Of a stretch of 64,000 nt of DNA, positions 35,401 to 47,400 are shown piece after piece. Location: contig NC_083534.1 in assembly GCF_032362555.1 (NCBI RefSeq), positions 3,333,001 through 3,397,000 on the forward strand, written 5' to 3'. Position 1 is the stretch's first letter. Each line of letters starts with the position of its first letter. Source of the stretch: Amyelois transitella. Lineage: Eukaryota > Arthropoda > Insecta > Lepidoptera > Pyralidae. The notes below the pieces were generated by a model. The model was not told the DNA's origin and ran no database searches. It was given only the letters and a program-made list of their open reading frames with translations. The translations under genes were made by a program, and so were the position numbers.

Positions 35401-37968
35401 CACGCTTTATTAAAGACCAATACTACAAAAAGAAATTAAAACTAAACATGTAAATAAATGTCTGAAAAATAAATTATTTTTCTAGTATCAAGATCAAGTA
35501 AAGTACAGAGTTGTTGAGATCGCTCAGCTCAATGAATTGTGTCGTTGACCTCTGAATCTTACGGCCGGGGTGATATTACGTATTTAGGATCGTGGATTTT
35601 TATTCGTACTTTCTGAAATATGAACCAATATTTTTCTTTCAACGTTTTTAAATATCCTTTAGATGAGTACACTTAACAGTTAAATTTATGCAGTTGAATT
35701 AAAAGTCACCCTGTATATGTACAATAATATGTTTACATCTTGTCAAAACTGTCATGTCAACTTTAGGCCAAGGAATCACACCCGGGAGGGTATGACCAGG
35801 TCGTCAATATGGCATTTCTGCAAAAAAATCGACCACATGAAAAAGATAGCTATGTGTCTTGTATGCAAGAAGAAGCTGTCTTACAAGACTATCAATAACC
35901 TACGGAGGCATGTGTTGAACCAGCATCCCGATTTAATTGATCATGTGAGTTTTCAATGTAAATTTTCATTATTATTTTTGTAAAAACAATAAACGCCGTG
36001 TGGTTCCCGGTACCAACTAAAAAAAAAAAAAAAAGAATAGGACCACTCCATCTCGTTCCCATGGATGTCGTAAAAGGCGACTAAGGGATAAGCTTATAAA
36101 CTTAGGATTCTTCTTTTAGGCGATGGGCTAGCAACCTGTCACTATTTGGGTCTCAATTCTATCACTAAGCCAAACTCTGAGCGTGGCCTATCAGTCTTTT
36201 CAAGACTGGTGGCTCTGTCTATCCCGCTAGGGATAAAGACGTGATTATATGTATGTACAATAAACGACGGCCTGTGTGGCGCAGCGTTAGTACGCTTGTC
36301 TGTGACACCGGAGGTCCCAGGTTCGAATCCCGGACAGGGAACTTTTTCTGATTGAACAAACTAACTTTTTCTAATTGGCCTGGGTTTTGGATGTTTATCT
36401 ATATAAGTATTTATTATATATAATAGTATCGTGTTGAGTTTGTATCTCGTAACACAAGTCTCGACCTTACTTACTCAATTTGTGTTATTTGTCCCGTATA
36501 AGGAATATTTATTAAAAAAAAAATTGTTTCCATAAATTGATATGTATCAATTACATATCAATTTATCGAAACAATTTTTTTTTAAATAGACAGTAACTAC
36601 TTAATGAAATATACATACATACATTGTATTTTGTTTGTAATGTGTGCACTTTTTCGCATCACAACATTAAAGTTTTTCTGTTTGGTCAGCTGGTAGACTG
36701 GTAGAGAATGCCATATACAGCTTTAAGTCCGCCCTTTTAACTTTGTGTTTTATTTTTTCGACCATGTATTGTGTGAATCGATCGATTCTCTCATTCAGTT
36801 TGATGTGAATTGAAGATGATTTTACAGGATAAAAGGCTGATGATCTCCAGTGACGGGAATCTGTACGAGATAGATGATAAAGTGGAACATCTCGTCAACG
36901 ATGATGAACAGGTATTATGGAATTATATAAAAAGAATTATTCACAAACAAATTAATAAATAAATCTTATAAGTGTGTAGAATGTAAAATTTGTTAGTAAC
37001 CAAAATGCGAATTATGTTTCTTTAATTAGTTTCAGACGCTTGCGCAATATTTATATCAGCCTCAAAATGGCGATTATTTTTAGCGGGAAAATTGCGGATA
37101 AGTCTATAGTCGAGTTGAATTAAAGAGATCTGTCTGCCCCGTAAGGGATGACCGTACATCTTTCCAGTTGCCATGATCTCTGCATATTTCTTTCGCTTCA
37201 TCCACATTCATAAGTCTTCACGCAAACGCGTCAGTTTCGCTTGACTTGACTTGACCTCCAGAATAAATAATAAAATTTTATCTTTTCTACATTATTTCGA
37301 GGATATGAACTTACTTCGAGGCTTACTCAATCAGTGTAATTTGTCCCGTATATATATTCGCGACAAATTACACAGATTGATTGAGTTGATATATAAATAC
37401 ATATATATATTATTTTACCCGAAACCGCCGAGCTTGCATGAAGAGAGTTATGAATGTGGATGAAGCAAAGGAAGTGTGCAGGGATCGTGGCAAGTGGAAA
37501 GAGGTAGTCTCTGCCTACCCCTCCGGGAAAGAGGCGTGATTTTATGTATGTATTATTTTACAGCCCGTTATAGATATCGACTCCGTGTATATAGAAGATG
37601 TGGACACCGAAGACGTATTAGAAAGCAAAGGGCTGAGGAACAAAAGAAGAAAAATAACATTACACGACACCAAGAACAGTGACGACACTAGTGCAGACGA
37701 GATCACGTATCGGGAGCGATACGCGCGTAAAAAGAGCGATACTTTGGATCAGTTCGGCAAATACCTGGTATCCATTATGAGGCAATTACCAGACAACATA
37801 TCGAATAAGTTGCAATTGGATTTTGTGAAGCAAGCCATGACCGCGCGATTGGCGAGCGATACGCAAACAATTGATACAGATAACAGTTATCAAATAACGA
37901 TAGCTAATAACGGGCCGCGGAATAACAGCGATCATCAGTACGTTGTAGAAGAACATGTTGTTGAGTAG
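32419..37968 (+). CDS. BED-C: three-finger BED / BESS-like protein
   Basis: Eight exons join in frame to 407 aa: 32419-32438, 32717-32803, 33302-33484, 33880-33963, 34462-34644, 35767-35944, 36828-36911, 37564-37968. The first exon encodes only MKMAST plus part of a Gly codon. BED fingers lie on exons 3, 5 and 6 (AWKYF...C-x2-C...SNLTKH-x4-H twice; IWHFC...NNLRRH-x4-H). Exons 2 and 4 encode acidic spacers ending EYLDEKP and EYLEEKP. Exons 2+3 and 4+5 are a tandem duplication with a 1160-bp period. The last exon has a basic NKRRK patch and FGKYLVSIMRQLPDNI, a BESS-like segment shared with BED-A and BED-B. AATAAA begins 3 bp after the stop. Donors of exons 3 and 5 are weak (GTTAGT, GTTGGT) but required by phase. 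Likely a nuclear chromatin or promoter-binding factor. Confidence 0.83.
34070..34273 (-). repeat. 255-bp TATG-tailed repeat (family A)
   Basis: Reverse copy in BED-C intron 4; the tail end is scrambled with a short forward fragment at 34030-34065. Confidence 0.65.
34707..35202 (+). repeat. Family A repeat followed by Helitron-like family D
   Basis: Family A forward copy 34707-34966, then Helitron-like element 34982-35202 (TCCTACTAATATTATAA to CTCTAG, flanked by A and T). BED-C intron 5. Confidence 0.7.
35995..36258 (+). repeat. 255-bp TATG-tailed repeat (family A), full length
   Basis: Runs from GCCGTGTGGTTCCCGG to GTGATTATATGTATG in BED-C intron 6. Confidence 0.75.
36268..36520 (+). repeat. 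tRNA-derived SINE, best copy
   Basis: The head GTGTGGCGCAGCGTTAGTAC with GGTTCGAATCC at about 36320 resembles tRNA A and B boxes (Pol III promoter). The body includes ATTGGCCTGGGTTTTGGATG and the end TTTGTCCCGTATAAGG. Other copies: 320-560, 3930-4138, 6925-7160, 31480-31690 and 38290-38475, all reversed. Confidence 0.75.
36515..36583. repeat. 32-bp inverted repeat (hairpin) in BED-C intron 6
   Basis: Arms 36515-36546 and 36552-36583 pair with one mismatch around a 5-nt loop (TCAAT); stem ends in A9/T9. Directly follows the SINE. Confidence 0.8.
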
Positions 37969-40900
37969 ATAATAAATTAATTTTATGCATATTTTGTTTT
38001 TTTATTATTACACAAACTAGTTATCTAGTTATAGGGGTACCAATTACCCAGTTTAACATACATACATATCACGTCTATATCCCTTGCGGGGTAGACAGAG
38101 CCAACAGTCTTGAAAAGATTAATAGGCCACATTGAGCTATTTGGCTTAATGATAGAATTGAGATTCAAATAGTGACAGGTTGCTAGCCCGTCGCCTAAAA
38201 GGAGAATCCCAAGTTTATAAGCCTATCCCTTAGTCGCCTTTTACAACATCCATGGGAAAGAGATGGAGTGGTCCTATAATTTTTTTGTTTGTGCCTAACT
38301 TAAACAGTTTAAGTTAGCCTCAATTATGTTCGAGACTTGTGTAATGAGAAATTTGTAATAAATGCTTATATAGGTAAACATGCAAAATCCAGGTCAATTA
38401 GAAAGAGTTCAGAGCTTCGAACTTGGGACCTCGTGTGTTACAGATAAGCGCTCTACCGTTGCGCCACGGAGGCACTATAACTCGACGGGAACCATCCATA
38501 CGGCATTTTATAATATGTAGTATCCAGCTGTAGGTGGTCTTTCAGTCTTGGGGACTGTAGTCTCTGGCTACCCCGAATGGGATAGATTCGTGACAATATG
38601 TATGTATGCAGATTCAACAATAATCGAAATTTGTTAACGGTACCTACAATATAATTTTGTGTAAATATTGGTTTAAGAAACACCATAGCCCCACTTAATT
38701 GTATTATTGCCCCCTCCACTTCTTCCCGCGCTGACAGATCGTTAAAGTAAATAAAGGAAAAAACTTTTTAATTCAAATCCTAGGATGTTCATTAGTGCCA
38801 TGTCTAGACCTTGTTTAAATAGCTTATAGAATTAGATTAATATAAAAAATAAAATAAAATACGTAATTATTTGATAACTAATTATCATTTTCTATTTGCT
38901 GTTTTTAGGTTTTTTTTTCTTTAGACAAGCTATTTAGATTTTTATATGTGAGAATATGAAATTACTCTTTAGATGTTTATTAGTTAACTTTTTGTTGTTG
39001 ACTGTATGTTCTCCGAAGAAAATAAACTAAAAAAATAAATGGATTCTTCTTTTATGTGATGGACTGGCAACCTGTCACTATGTCTTATTTCTTCTCGTCT
39101 TTTAAAAACTGATAGCTCTGTCTGCCCCGAAAGGGTTTGCTATTCAAGATAAAGTACTTCAATGCAACAAACCCAAATTGTTTTTCCTCCATATTTTTCC
39201 TTGGTATTGTATTCAGTAACTAACTATATAAATGTACGTATACTTAGGTAGATACGTGCGTACGTGACCACGCGCAGCATTGAGTTGATAAACAACATTG
39301 TATATAGTATACAGTAGACATAGCCGCGTAGGGATGCCAAGATTTTTTACATAAAATCTAAACTAATATTCTAAAGAGACTGTCGCTTTGCTCGCGACTT
39401 TGTCCGCGTGGAATAGTTATTTTGGGCATCATTGAAGCCCCCAATGACAAATAATTTTCCTCGTTTTTTTTTCACATTTTCTTTTATTTCTTCGCTCCTA
39501 ATAGTTGCAGCGTGATGTTATATAGCCTAAAGCCTTCCGCGATAAATGGTCTATTCAACACAAAAAGAATTTTCAATTCGAACCGTAGTTCCTGAGATTA
39601 GCGCGTTCAAACAAACAAACTCTTCAGCTTTATAATATTAATATAGATTATTTTGTAGGTATCCTACCGCAATTCTAAACGTGGCATAATTATGTTGTGT
39701 TTGAGAATATCGACTGAATTATGTAATGGTTTTGAGAGATAAAGTCGTCATATTAATATGTCTGTGCGCGTGAATAAAATAACGTACCTACTTCTGACAA
39801 CGTTTGATCTTTTGCACCCGTAACTCGCCGCCGTTATCGTAAACTAGTGCTAGTTTTGTGCGGGGCTTTTGCTTAATTGGCAATATCCAGCAATGAAGCC
39901 TGTCTCACTCCTCAGTTTTAAATTTGTCTCTGTGAAAAATATACTTTCCTTTTTATAATATTAATACGGATAATTTGTTAAAATTGCCATTACCAAGTGG
40001 CCATCCTAACGCCCTAATAAGAAAGTTTAATTCAAGACTCGTTAGCTCATCTCGAAATAATTCCATAAGTGTCCGCCCACCGAGATTAAAATATACCCGT
40101 GTTTACGTGGCTGGAAATAGTTCTCGTGACTCACTTCTCGTTTTAGAGTGCTTATGGAAAGTAAAACAGTATAAGTACTTACATAAAATTTTCATAGAAC
40201 GGTCATTCATATCTATCAAAACTTATAAGTACTCTTTTAACAATCTTTTGCATAGATTTTACAAAAAGAAAACCATTATTAATATTGATCACAGTTACTG
40301 TTAAAAATACGAAAAGAACACGTTTGTTGTATGTGGATCCCCCTTAACGTATTTTTTTAATGATTTTCAGTAATTGTTGTTATAGCAGCAACAGAAATAC
40401 CTACATGATAAGTGAAAATTTCAGCTTTTTAGCTATCACGTAAGTCAGGGTTTTACACAAAGAGAATCCCGTCACCCGTCTATGATTTGAATTGCATATT
40501 GGATCAATGGTTACACATTCAGTGGCCTGAATGTGCAGGTTTCCTCACGATATTTTCGCTCAGCAATGTTAACTGCGTAAATACTTAGGTACCTACATAT
40601 AAACTACTTAGTTATGATGAAAAATATTGTTGATAAAAATGAGGTGTTGATGAATCATTGCAAGATCATAGCTGACGTAAAATGATGAATCAAGTTGGGG
40701 ATTCGAGAATTTTCAAAGAAAAAAAATCTAACAGTCAGTTAAATATGTACCTACTACATATTTAATTCTACAATTCATATGGTAACAATCTGGTAACATA
40801 TTCAATTGATGGCTAAGCTCAGGTTTTGAGACATGTGCTCGAAATAAATTAGTGGGAACTGACAAGTCACACGTTTCTATCCTTAAACGTGTAGTCAGTG

Positions 40901-42643
40901 TAGTCTATACAGGTATTGAGAATGTCTGTCTTTTTAAATTTTGGACCGAATTACTTAAATAAAATAAAAAAAGTTATTATCCGGTGAAATTCCCACGGCC
41001 ACCACACCTACATATTAATTAAAAAAAAATATTATTGCTTCATTTGATGTATAATTAGATCTTATTAGGTATTCAATACAGTGCACAAATGAACTCTGTT
41101 ATAGCGTTACAAAAGAAAAATGATATGTCTTGAAAAGCAATATTATACCTCTTTTTGAATTTTAGCAAATTTTCTATATCCGTGTTTCGTTCTGCGCCAA
41201 ACAGCTGTCAAAAAAGTTTCAATTGATGGAAATGAAATTGAGGCGACCCCTTGATCTCAAATGCGTATGCAAAAATACAGATTTATGTCGTCTAATAAAA
41301 AAACATAAAATGTACATAATTTCATGCAATAAATGGAAAAAATATCAAAGTGTAAGTCAATTTTCTGTCAGGTTTTCTTCCACCCAAAGGTTGACTGGAA
41401 TGGAAGGGATTAAGTACTTACATAAGTCCGCCTTTGTACCATCTCTGTCTCTTTTGTGCCATTTTTTTTAATATTATGGTGCAATAAGGTGTTCTATCTA
41501 CCGATTAAGTTTCAAATAATAAATGTACTTAGCAATTTTAGAAATCTTATTCTTTTCTCAATGTCAGTAAAATAGGAATCCATAATTTTATTCCACGTTC
41601 AGACATGTGGTTCCTAATCGATCGGCTAAAAAATACCTAGTTAATGCCATTCCCTTGATGTTGAATTATTAAAATCTGTTGTTTATTTTAAAAAAATACA
41701 ATATCCTAATCTACGAAGTGAAAGTTGTTTATATAAATCAGCTGATTGAGTTTCTATGGCGGGGACGACCTACTAAACATAACCAAATTTTTGTACATAC
41801 CTAACTATTCTATAAAAATCTATCAGTTTTATTTAAGCGGTGTTATTATTTTGTTAGGTACCTATATAGGTTGGTTATTAAGGTTTTAATAACTACCATT
41901 TTGATCACAACTTGCGATACTAATACAGAATTAACATAGAAAGTTATTCTGCTCATGCGTTTGCGCTGTTGCCGCTCCGTGCGCGCGTGACGCAAGTTTG
42001 CGATGTGCGTGTGCGAATCGTCAGATCAAATAGGTTGTTTTGATTCGTAGCGTATAGTCCAGTGCGAGGATTGCGTTGAAATGCAAAAAATATGGATTCA
42101 CAAAGTCAGTTGAAATCCCTTTAAAAATAATTATACCTACTTATTCGTGAAAAAAATTGGTAGGAAGGGAGTATTTCCCTAAATAAAATGGGGGGTCTGT
42201 AAGGATCGTAGAAAGTGGAATTTCATAGTAACTATTAGACCGATTTAGATGATTTTCATTCAGATTCAGTTCATTTCACAAATTCTCATCTATAGAACCT
42301 AGGCAGTAAGTGAGATTTCTATAAGCTCTCCCCAAAGACAATATTATGGAATACCTGCTAACTCAGATATATTTTCAATGACTACCTAGTAAGGTATTTA
42401 CCCAATAAGTATAGATCAAGAGCAATAAAAAAAAACATAAGATTTTCATCATGCCCTGGGTAGCAATTATAATTCCCAAGTTTAAATCCTACTATTACTA
42501 GGATTAGGATTTATACTTCCCAAGTTTAAATCATGCCCCTTGTGTCTCAGAAACCAGAGTCCGAGAAAGTGTGAAAAATATTGAGTATCACTTATTTTTT
42601 TCTAATTGGATGTGTTTGTTTTGAAGGTTCATATATATATAAC

Positions 42644-42976
42644 GTGACCATTTTTTTTTGCGTCAGAGCTGGACGCTTTCTGAATTTTGTACATAAGTAA
42701 ATAAAAAAATATACTTTATACTTAATATATAAGTTAATTATGAATAATTATCTATACATATAATACTTAAAACAGTAAAAATATTTTGTCTGTAGGTACA
42801 TTTACTATTTTTGACTGACTGTTCTCGTCAGCGAGATTTGAGTGCAATGTTGATATAAAATAAGTATAAAAATTTAGTTTGTTTGCAAAAGTGGGACATT
42901 TTTGCTCTCGCTGGGGACAGCGGGACAGACAGCCTGAAAGCGGGACAATCCCGCCGAAAGCGGGACGTATGGTCAC
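42644..42976. mobile_element. MITE-like element with GTGACCAT termini
   Basis: GTGACCAT at 42644-42651 and ATGGTCAC at 42969-42976 are exact inverted ends, both flanked by TATATA-type sequence. The right end has clustered AGCGGGAC motifs (42905-42966). No coding capacity. Confidence 0.45.
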
Positions 42977-44074
42977 TTTATATATATACCATTGCTTAAT
43001 TTTTATTGGATAATTTATATGTCCGAAAGTTATATCAAGTCGAGTAGATATAGGTGGATATATAACAGCACTAGCGTCCGCATGCGGCGTGGCTTGCGTA
43101 GGTATAATTTACCACGTGTTTTTATTATTTACATTAAGATATTTCCAGTACATTTAGTAGTTTTTGCGTGATAAGAGTTTAAACACAAACACACAAAGGT
43201 ATACCATTATACCTATTAAGTAGTACGTGTCCGATTGTCGCGTAATTATAAAATAAAATTATGATTCATATCGAAACATTCTGGATAATTCGAGATAAAT
43301 TCTAGTTAGTTCGAGTCCAATATGTCTATTTTAAAAAGCATTTAATATCTAACGATATAATTTGAAAACATTACTAATAAATTTGCATATATTTCGCAAA
43401 AAGTACCTATGCGTCACAACATTACGTATTAATTTTGTATGTGGAAATCCAAATCATTGTTCAATCCCAAATTCATTATAAGAATACAGTATCGCCATCT
43501 ATGTTATGTTTTATGTACTACCGTCGTATCGGTTAATTCCATAAATACTACGTGGTTGGAACGCGTCTCAGAATATACTAAGTAGGTATTGTAGAACTAG
43601 GCGTACCTTTTGCTACTCGTTTTTTGTTTGCAGTGTTATCAATCCCAATTACTATAGACTAAAGTTTTAGTTCTGTACCAAAAAAAATGGAAAAAAGCTC
43701 GGGGGAAAAGTATAGAAACGACGGAATGAGAACCAGAAAAAAAAAAGATATTTTCGTTCAGATTTTTTATTATCTATTTAAATGTAAACTTAATTTGTAC
43801 TTTTCTTTATATGTATTATATACAATATAAAAATTAATTTACTTCTGTTAATATATGTCACTGGAAATGTATTCTCTGACAAAGATCTTCCGGAACTCGA
43901 TGAGAAGAATAAGAAAATATTATACAAAACGCAGCACAGAGGGTTTATTTATAACATGCATCATCCATAATAACAAGAGCCATAACAAAATTTTCAATAA
44001 AAAAAAACGTTCCTACTCGTATTAAACATATTTTTTAAATACCATTTATAACATTTCCAGTAACATATATATAA

Positions 44075-44413
44075 TACATACATATAATCACGTTCTACAT
44101 CCGTTGCGGGGTAGACAAAGCCAACAGTCTTGAACAGACTGATAGGCCACGTTCAGCTATTTGGCTTTATGATGGAATTGAGATTCAAATAGTGACAGGT
44201 TGATAGCCCATCGCCTATATATATATATATAGTAGGATAGGTTTATAAACTTGGGATTCTTCTTTTAGGCGATGGGCTAGCAACCCGTCACTATTTGAAT
44301 CTCATTTCTATCATTAAGCCAAACAGCTGAACGTGGCCTAGGCTATCAGTCTTTTCAAGACTTGACTCTGTCTACCCCGTAAGGGATAAAGACGTGATCA
44401 TATGTATGTAGGT
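44075..44413. repeat. Inverted pair of family A repeats
   Basis: Reverse copy 44075-44214, a short (TA)n spacer, then a forward copy 44225-44413. The arms can fold into a long stem. Lies just past the 3' end of the MADF-BESS gene. Confidence 0.7.
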
Positions 44414-44441
44414 ATATATATTTATACATATATCTTCCTGC

Positions 44442-47400
44442 TTAAACTACGTTCAGTCTTATCTTCAGGTCGTCAACAGCCGCTTCCAGACTAGCATTTC
44501 TTGTTTCTAGACTATGGTTCCTTGTCCTAAGCGCGTCCACTTCGTTCTTGAGAGCGACTATTTGGTCCTTCGCTTTATTTAATTCAACATCTTTCTCTTG
44601 GAGTTGCCTCAGTAGTTCTAGAATTTTCTGTTGAAGAAAATATGTGTTTAAGTGATTCTTAACTTTGGCGTAAAGTAAATATGCTATTCATTATATGTAT
44701 GTGGGAGAAGTTTTGTTTTTTGTTTTTATTTAAATCCTTTTTGTTAGCTGACCTCTTACTTATTTTTACGTTGATAACATTAAGAAATAGAATAGTGAGT
44801 CTATGGTACGATGTAAGACGTTATAAGATGTGTTTCTAAGAAGTCCAATAAAATAAGAAGATTTACGATATAATTCCGCACTGTTTTACTTTCATTCCCA
44901 CATGTATTTTATGTATATTGTATAATATGTATTTATGCATTTTTTTGTAAAGTATGTACTTTGCAGTACCTATGCATGTGCACTTTATCGCACCACAAAC
45001 TTAAAGTTTTTTCTGTTAAGTCAGCTGGTTGACTGGTAGAGAACGCCAAACGGCATTAACTCCGCCTTTTGTACATTTTTGATTTTGTGCAATAAAGTTT
45101 TTGCAAATAAATAAATAGCTCATAGCGCTCACAAAAGAGAGAAAACTCACTTCCTGATCAGCGCTGGTTGCTAAATTGGCTTCTGTTGTGTTATGTGCAA
45201 ACGGACCGTCTTCATGGTACTATAATAAAAACAAAAGCAATAATAAAAATATAGCCGTGTGGTTATAATAAGAAACAATAGATTTTTTATCAAACGTTAA
45301 AAATGTTGCCGTGTCGTTCCCGGCACCAATAAAAGTAAAGAATAGGACCACTCAATCTCTTTTCCATGGATGTCGTAAAAGGCGACTAAGGGATAGGCTT
45401 ATAAACTTGGGATTCTTCTTTAAGGTGATGGGCGAGCACCCTATCAGTCTTTTCAAGACAGTTGGCTCTGCCTACCCAGCAAGAGAAAAAGACGTGACTA
45501 TATGTATGTTTAAAATAAAATTCATGTTTTAAAGTCCATCATGAAAACTCGTTCATAGTTAGGATTTAGGACATTATTTGCGATTACAAGCTATGTTAAT
45601 TTAAAAAAAACAGCTAAAACAATAATATTTGATTATTCTTATATATTATTATTAGCTTACCAGTCTTGTCAAGACTGTTGGCTCTGTCAACCCCGCAGGT
45701 GATATAGACGTGATGTTACGTATGTAAGTACTTACAATATCAGTCCTATCCACTGGTTCTACCTTCACTTTAATTGATTGATTAATTATAGAGTCATCTG
45801 CCTGAAATATTAAAACAAATATCATGTACACATTATTTTGTACATAACCTTAGCATAAAGATATGATAAGATATAAGGTATTTATAATTTTTTTATCTAT
45901 ACTAATACTATAAAGCTGAAGAGTTTGTTTGTTTGTTTGTTTGAATGCGTTAATCTCAGTAACTATTAGTTCGAATTGAAAAATTCTTTTCGCGTTGAAT
46001 AGAAGATTTATCGAGGATGGCTTTAGACTATATAACATCACGCTGCAATTATAAGGAGCAAAGAAATAATGGAAAATGTGAAAAAAAGGGGAAAATTATT
46101 CATCAATGATGCCCAAAATAACTATTCCACGCGGACGAAGTCGCGGGCACAGCTAGTTTGCAATAAAGGGAATTCTATTCCATCTTTACAAACTTTTGCA
46201 TAATATTAAAAGGAACAGCATGATATTGTTAGCCGCATAGATACAATAACACCTTTGTACTAGAATAGGGTACCGGACAGTAATCGAAAAAAAATCTAAG
46301 TTGTGTTTTAAAATAAAGTTTGTTATACAAGAACATCACTTAATAAAGATTTTTAAGAAATAACAATGATTTATAATTTTAAATCAATAAATAAAGTTGC
46401 AAAAATCCAATATTTTTTATCTGTGCAGCGTAAGAACCCAAACACCAATCACACTGGGTGACGTCATACGTCATGAGTGATAAGTTAACACCACTGCTTT
46501 GTATGTTATTTCGAGTTATTCTACGACTTATTTGCATTTTTCTAAAAATATTTAATTGTAATTAGTTACGAATTGAAGGACTTTACTCATAACAGAAGTT
46601 GTCGCAAGTGCTTGAAGCCGCCTATCAAGCTTTTATCATGGAACAAGGTTGTAACCTTGTCGACAATAGAAATCTCCCAAAAGATTGATATTTTCATGGT
46701 CGGCAGTTTCTTTGCCATTAATACCGACTTTTATTTTGCTGAATTTAGCAATGTGAATACATTTGTGTAAGTATTTCAACCTCTTTTTGTTTATCTTAAC
46801 AACAGAAATGATTGAAGAAATAACAAACGAAAACATAACCTAAAACTAGTTTCATTGTTTACAAAGTTATTTTCACATATGTTTTTTTTCTATGATTTTA
46901 AAGGTTAGATATTTATGGGTTTTGCATGTTTCTAGATCTGCGAGAAAATACTAAAATTATCCAAGCACTGATCACTTGTAATAGGGCTTGTAGTTTGTTT
47001 TCCAAACATATGACGTCACGCGATCTGAATTGACGTAAAGTGCTGTTTTCGCGGCAATTTTAAATAAATTACGTTTTTGACGTTTTTAAATACTCCAAAA
47101 GATTTATTTATTTAAAATAATATTTTTTATGGATATATAAATAAATAAAGATTATTTTTAAACACAATCTGAAAAGTTGTCCGGTACCCTATTATTGTAA
47201 TAAATGCTCCTGTATATAATTTTGTGTACATAAATAAATAAATAAACATCATCTATAAAGCACAAGATTTTACCTTCAACGAACCCTGATCGTCAGTGCC
47301 CGACAAAATACACTGCCTCCTTTCCGTTTCCTCAATCAATTTCAGTTCTACATTCGAAAACAGCTCCGCTAGCTTCAATTTAAGCGCGATCTGCTCATGC

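Larger units (their letters stand above)
37977..44441. other. Intergenic region between BED-C and the MADF-BESS gene
   Basis: No gene recognised. Holds family A copies at 38064-38290 (-), 38500-38615 (+) and 39050-39150 (+ fragment), a SINE at 38290-38475 (-), Helitron-like family C at 39380-39648 (-), a repeat fragment at 40430-40580 matching 5500-5600, a small GC-rich patch at 41945-42080, a MITE-like element at 42644-42976 and an inverted family A pair at 44075-44413. About 40.6-42.6 kb and 43.0-44.0 kb look unique and A/T-rich. Confidence 0.55.

Noticed and set aside
37330-37382. Inverted repeat GTGTAATTTGTC / GACAAATTACAC in BED-C intron 7
   Set aside because: Both arms are the tail of the tRNA-SINE, so it is two facing SINE ends and not a new structure.
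39975-40304. 109-codon plus-strand ORF in the BED-C/MADF-BESS gap
   Set aside because: No recognisable domain and no flanking splice or poly(A) signals.
41945-42080. GC-rich patch considered as a promoter
   Set aside because: No TATA, no downstream exon and no UTR-like features; it may be a repeat end.
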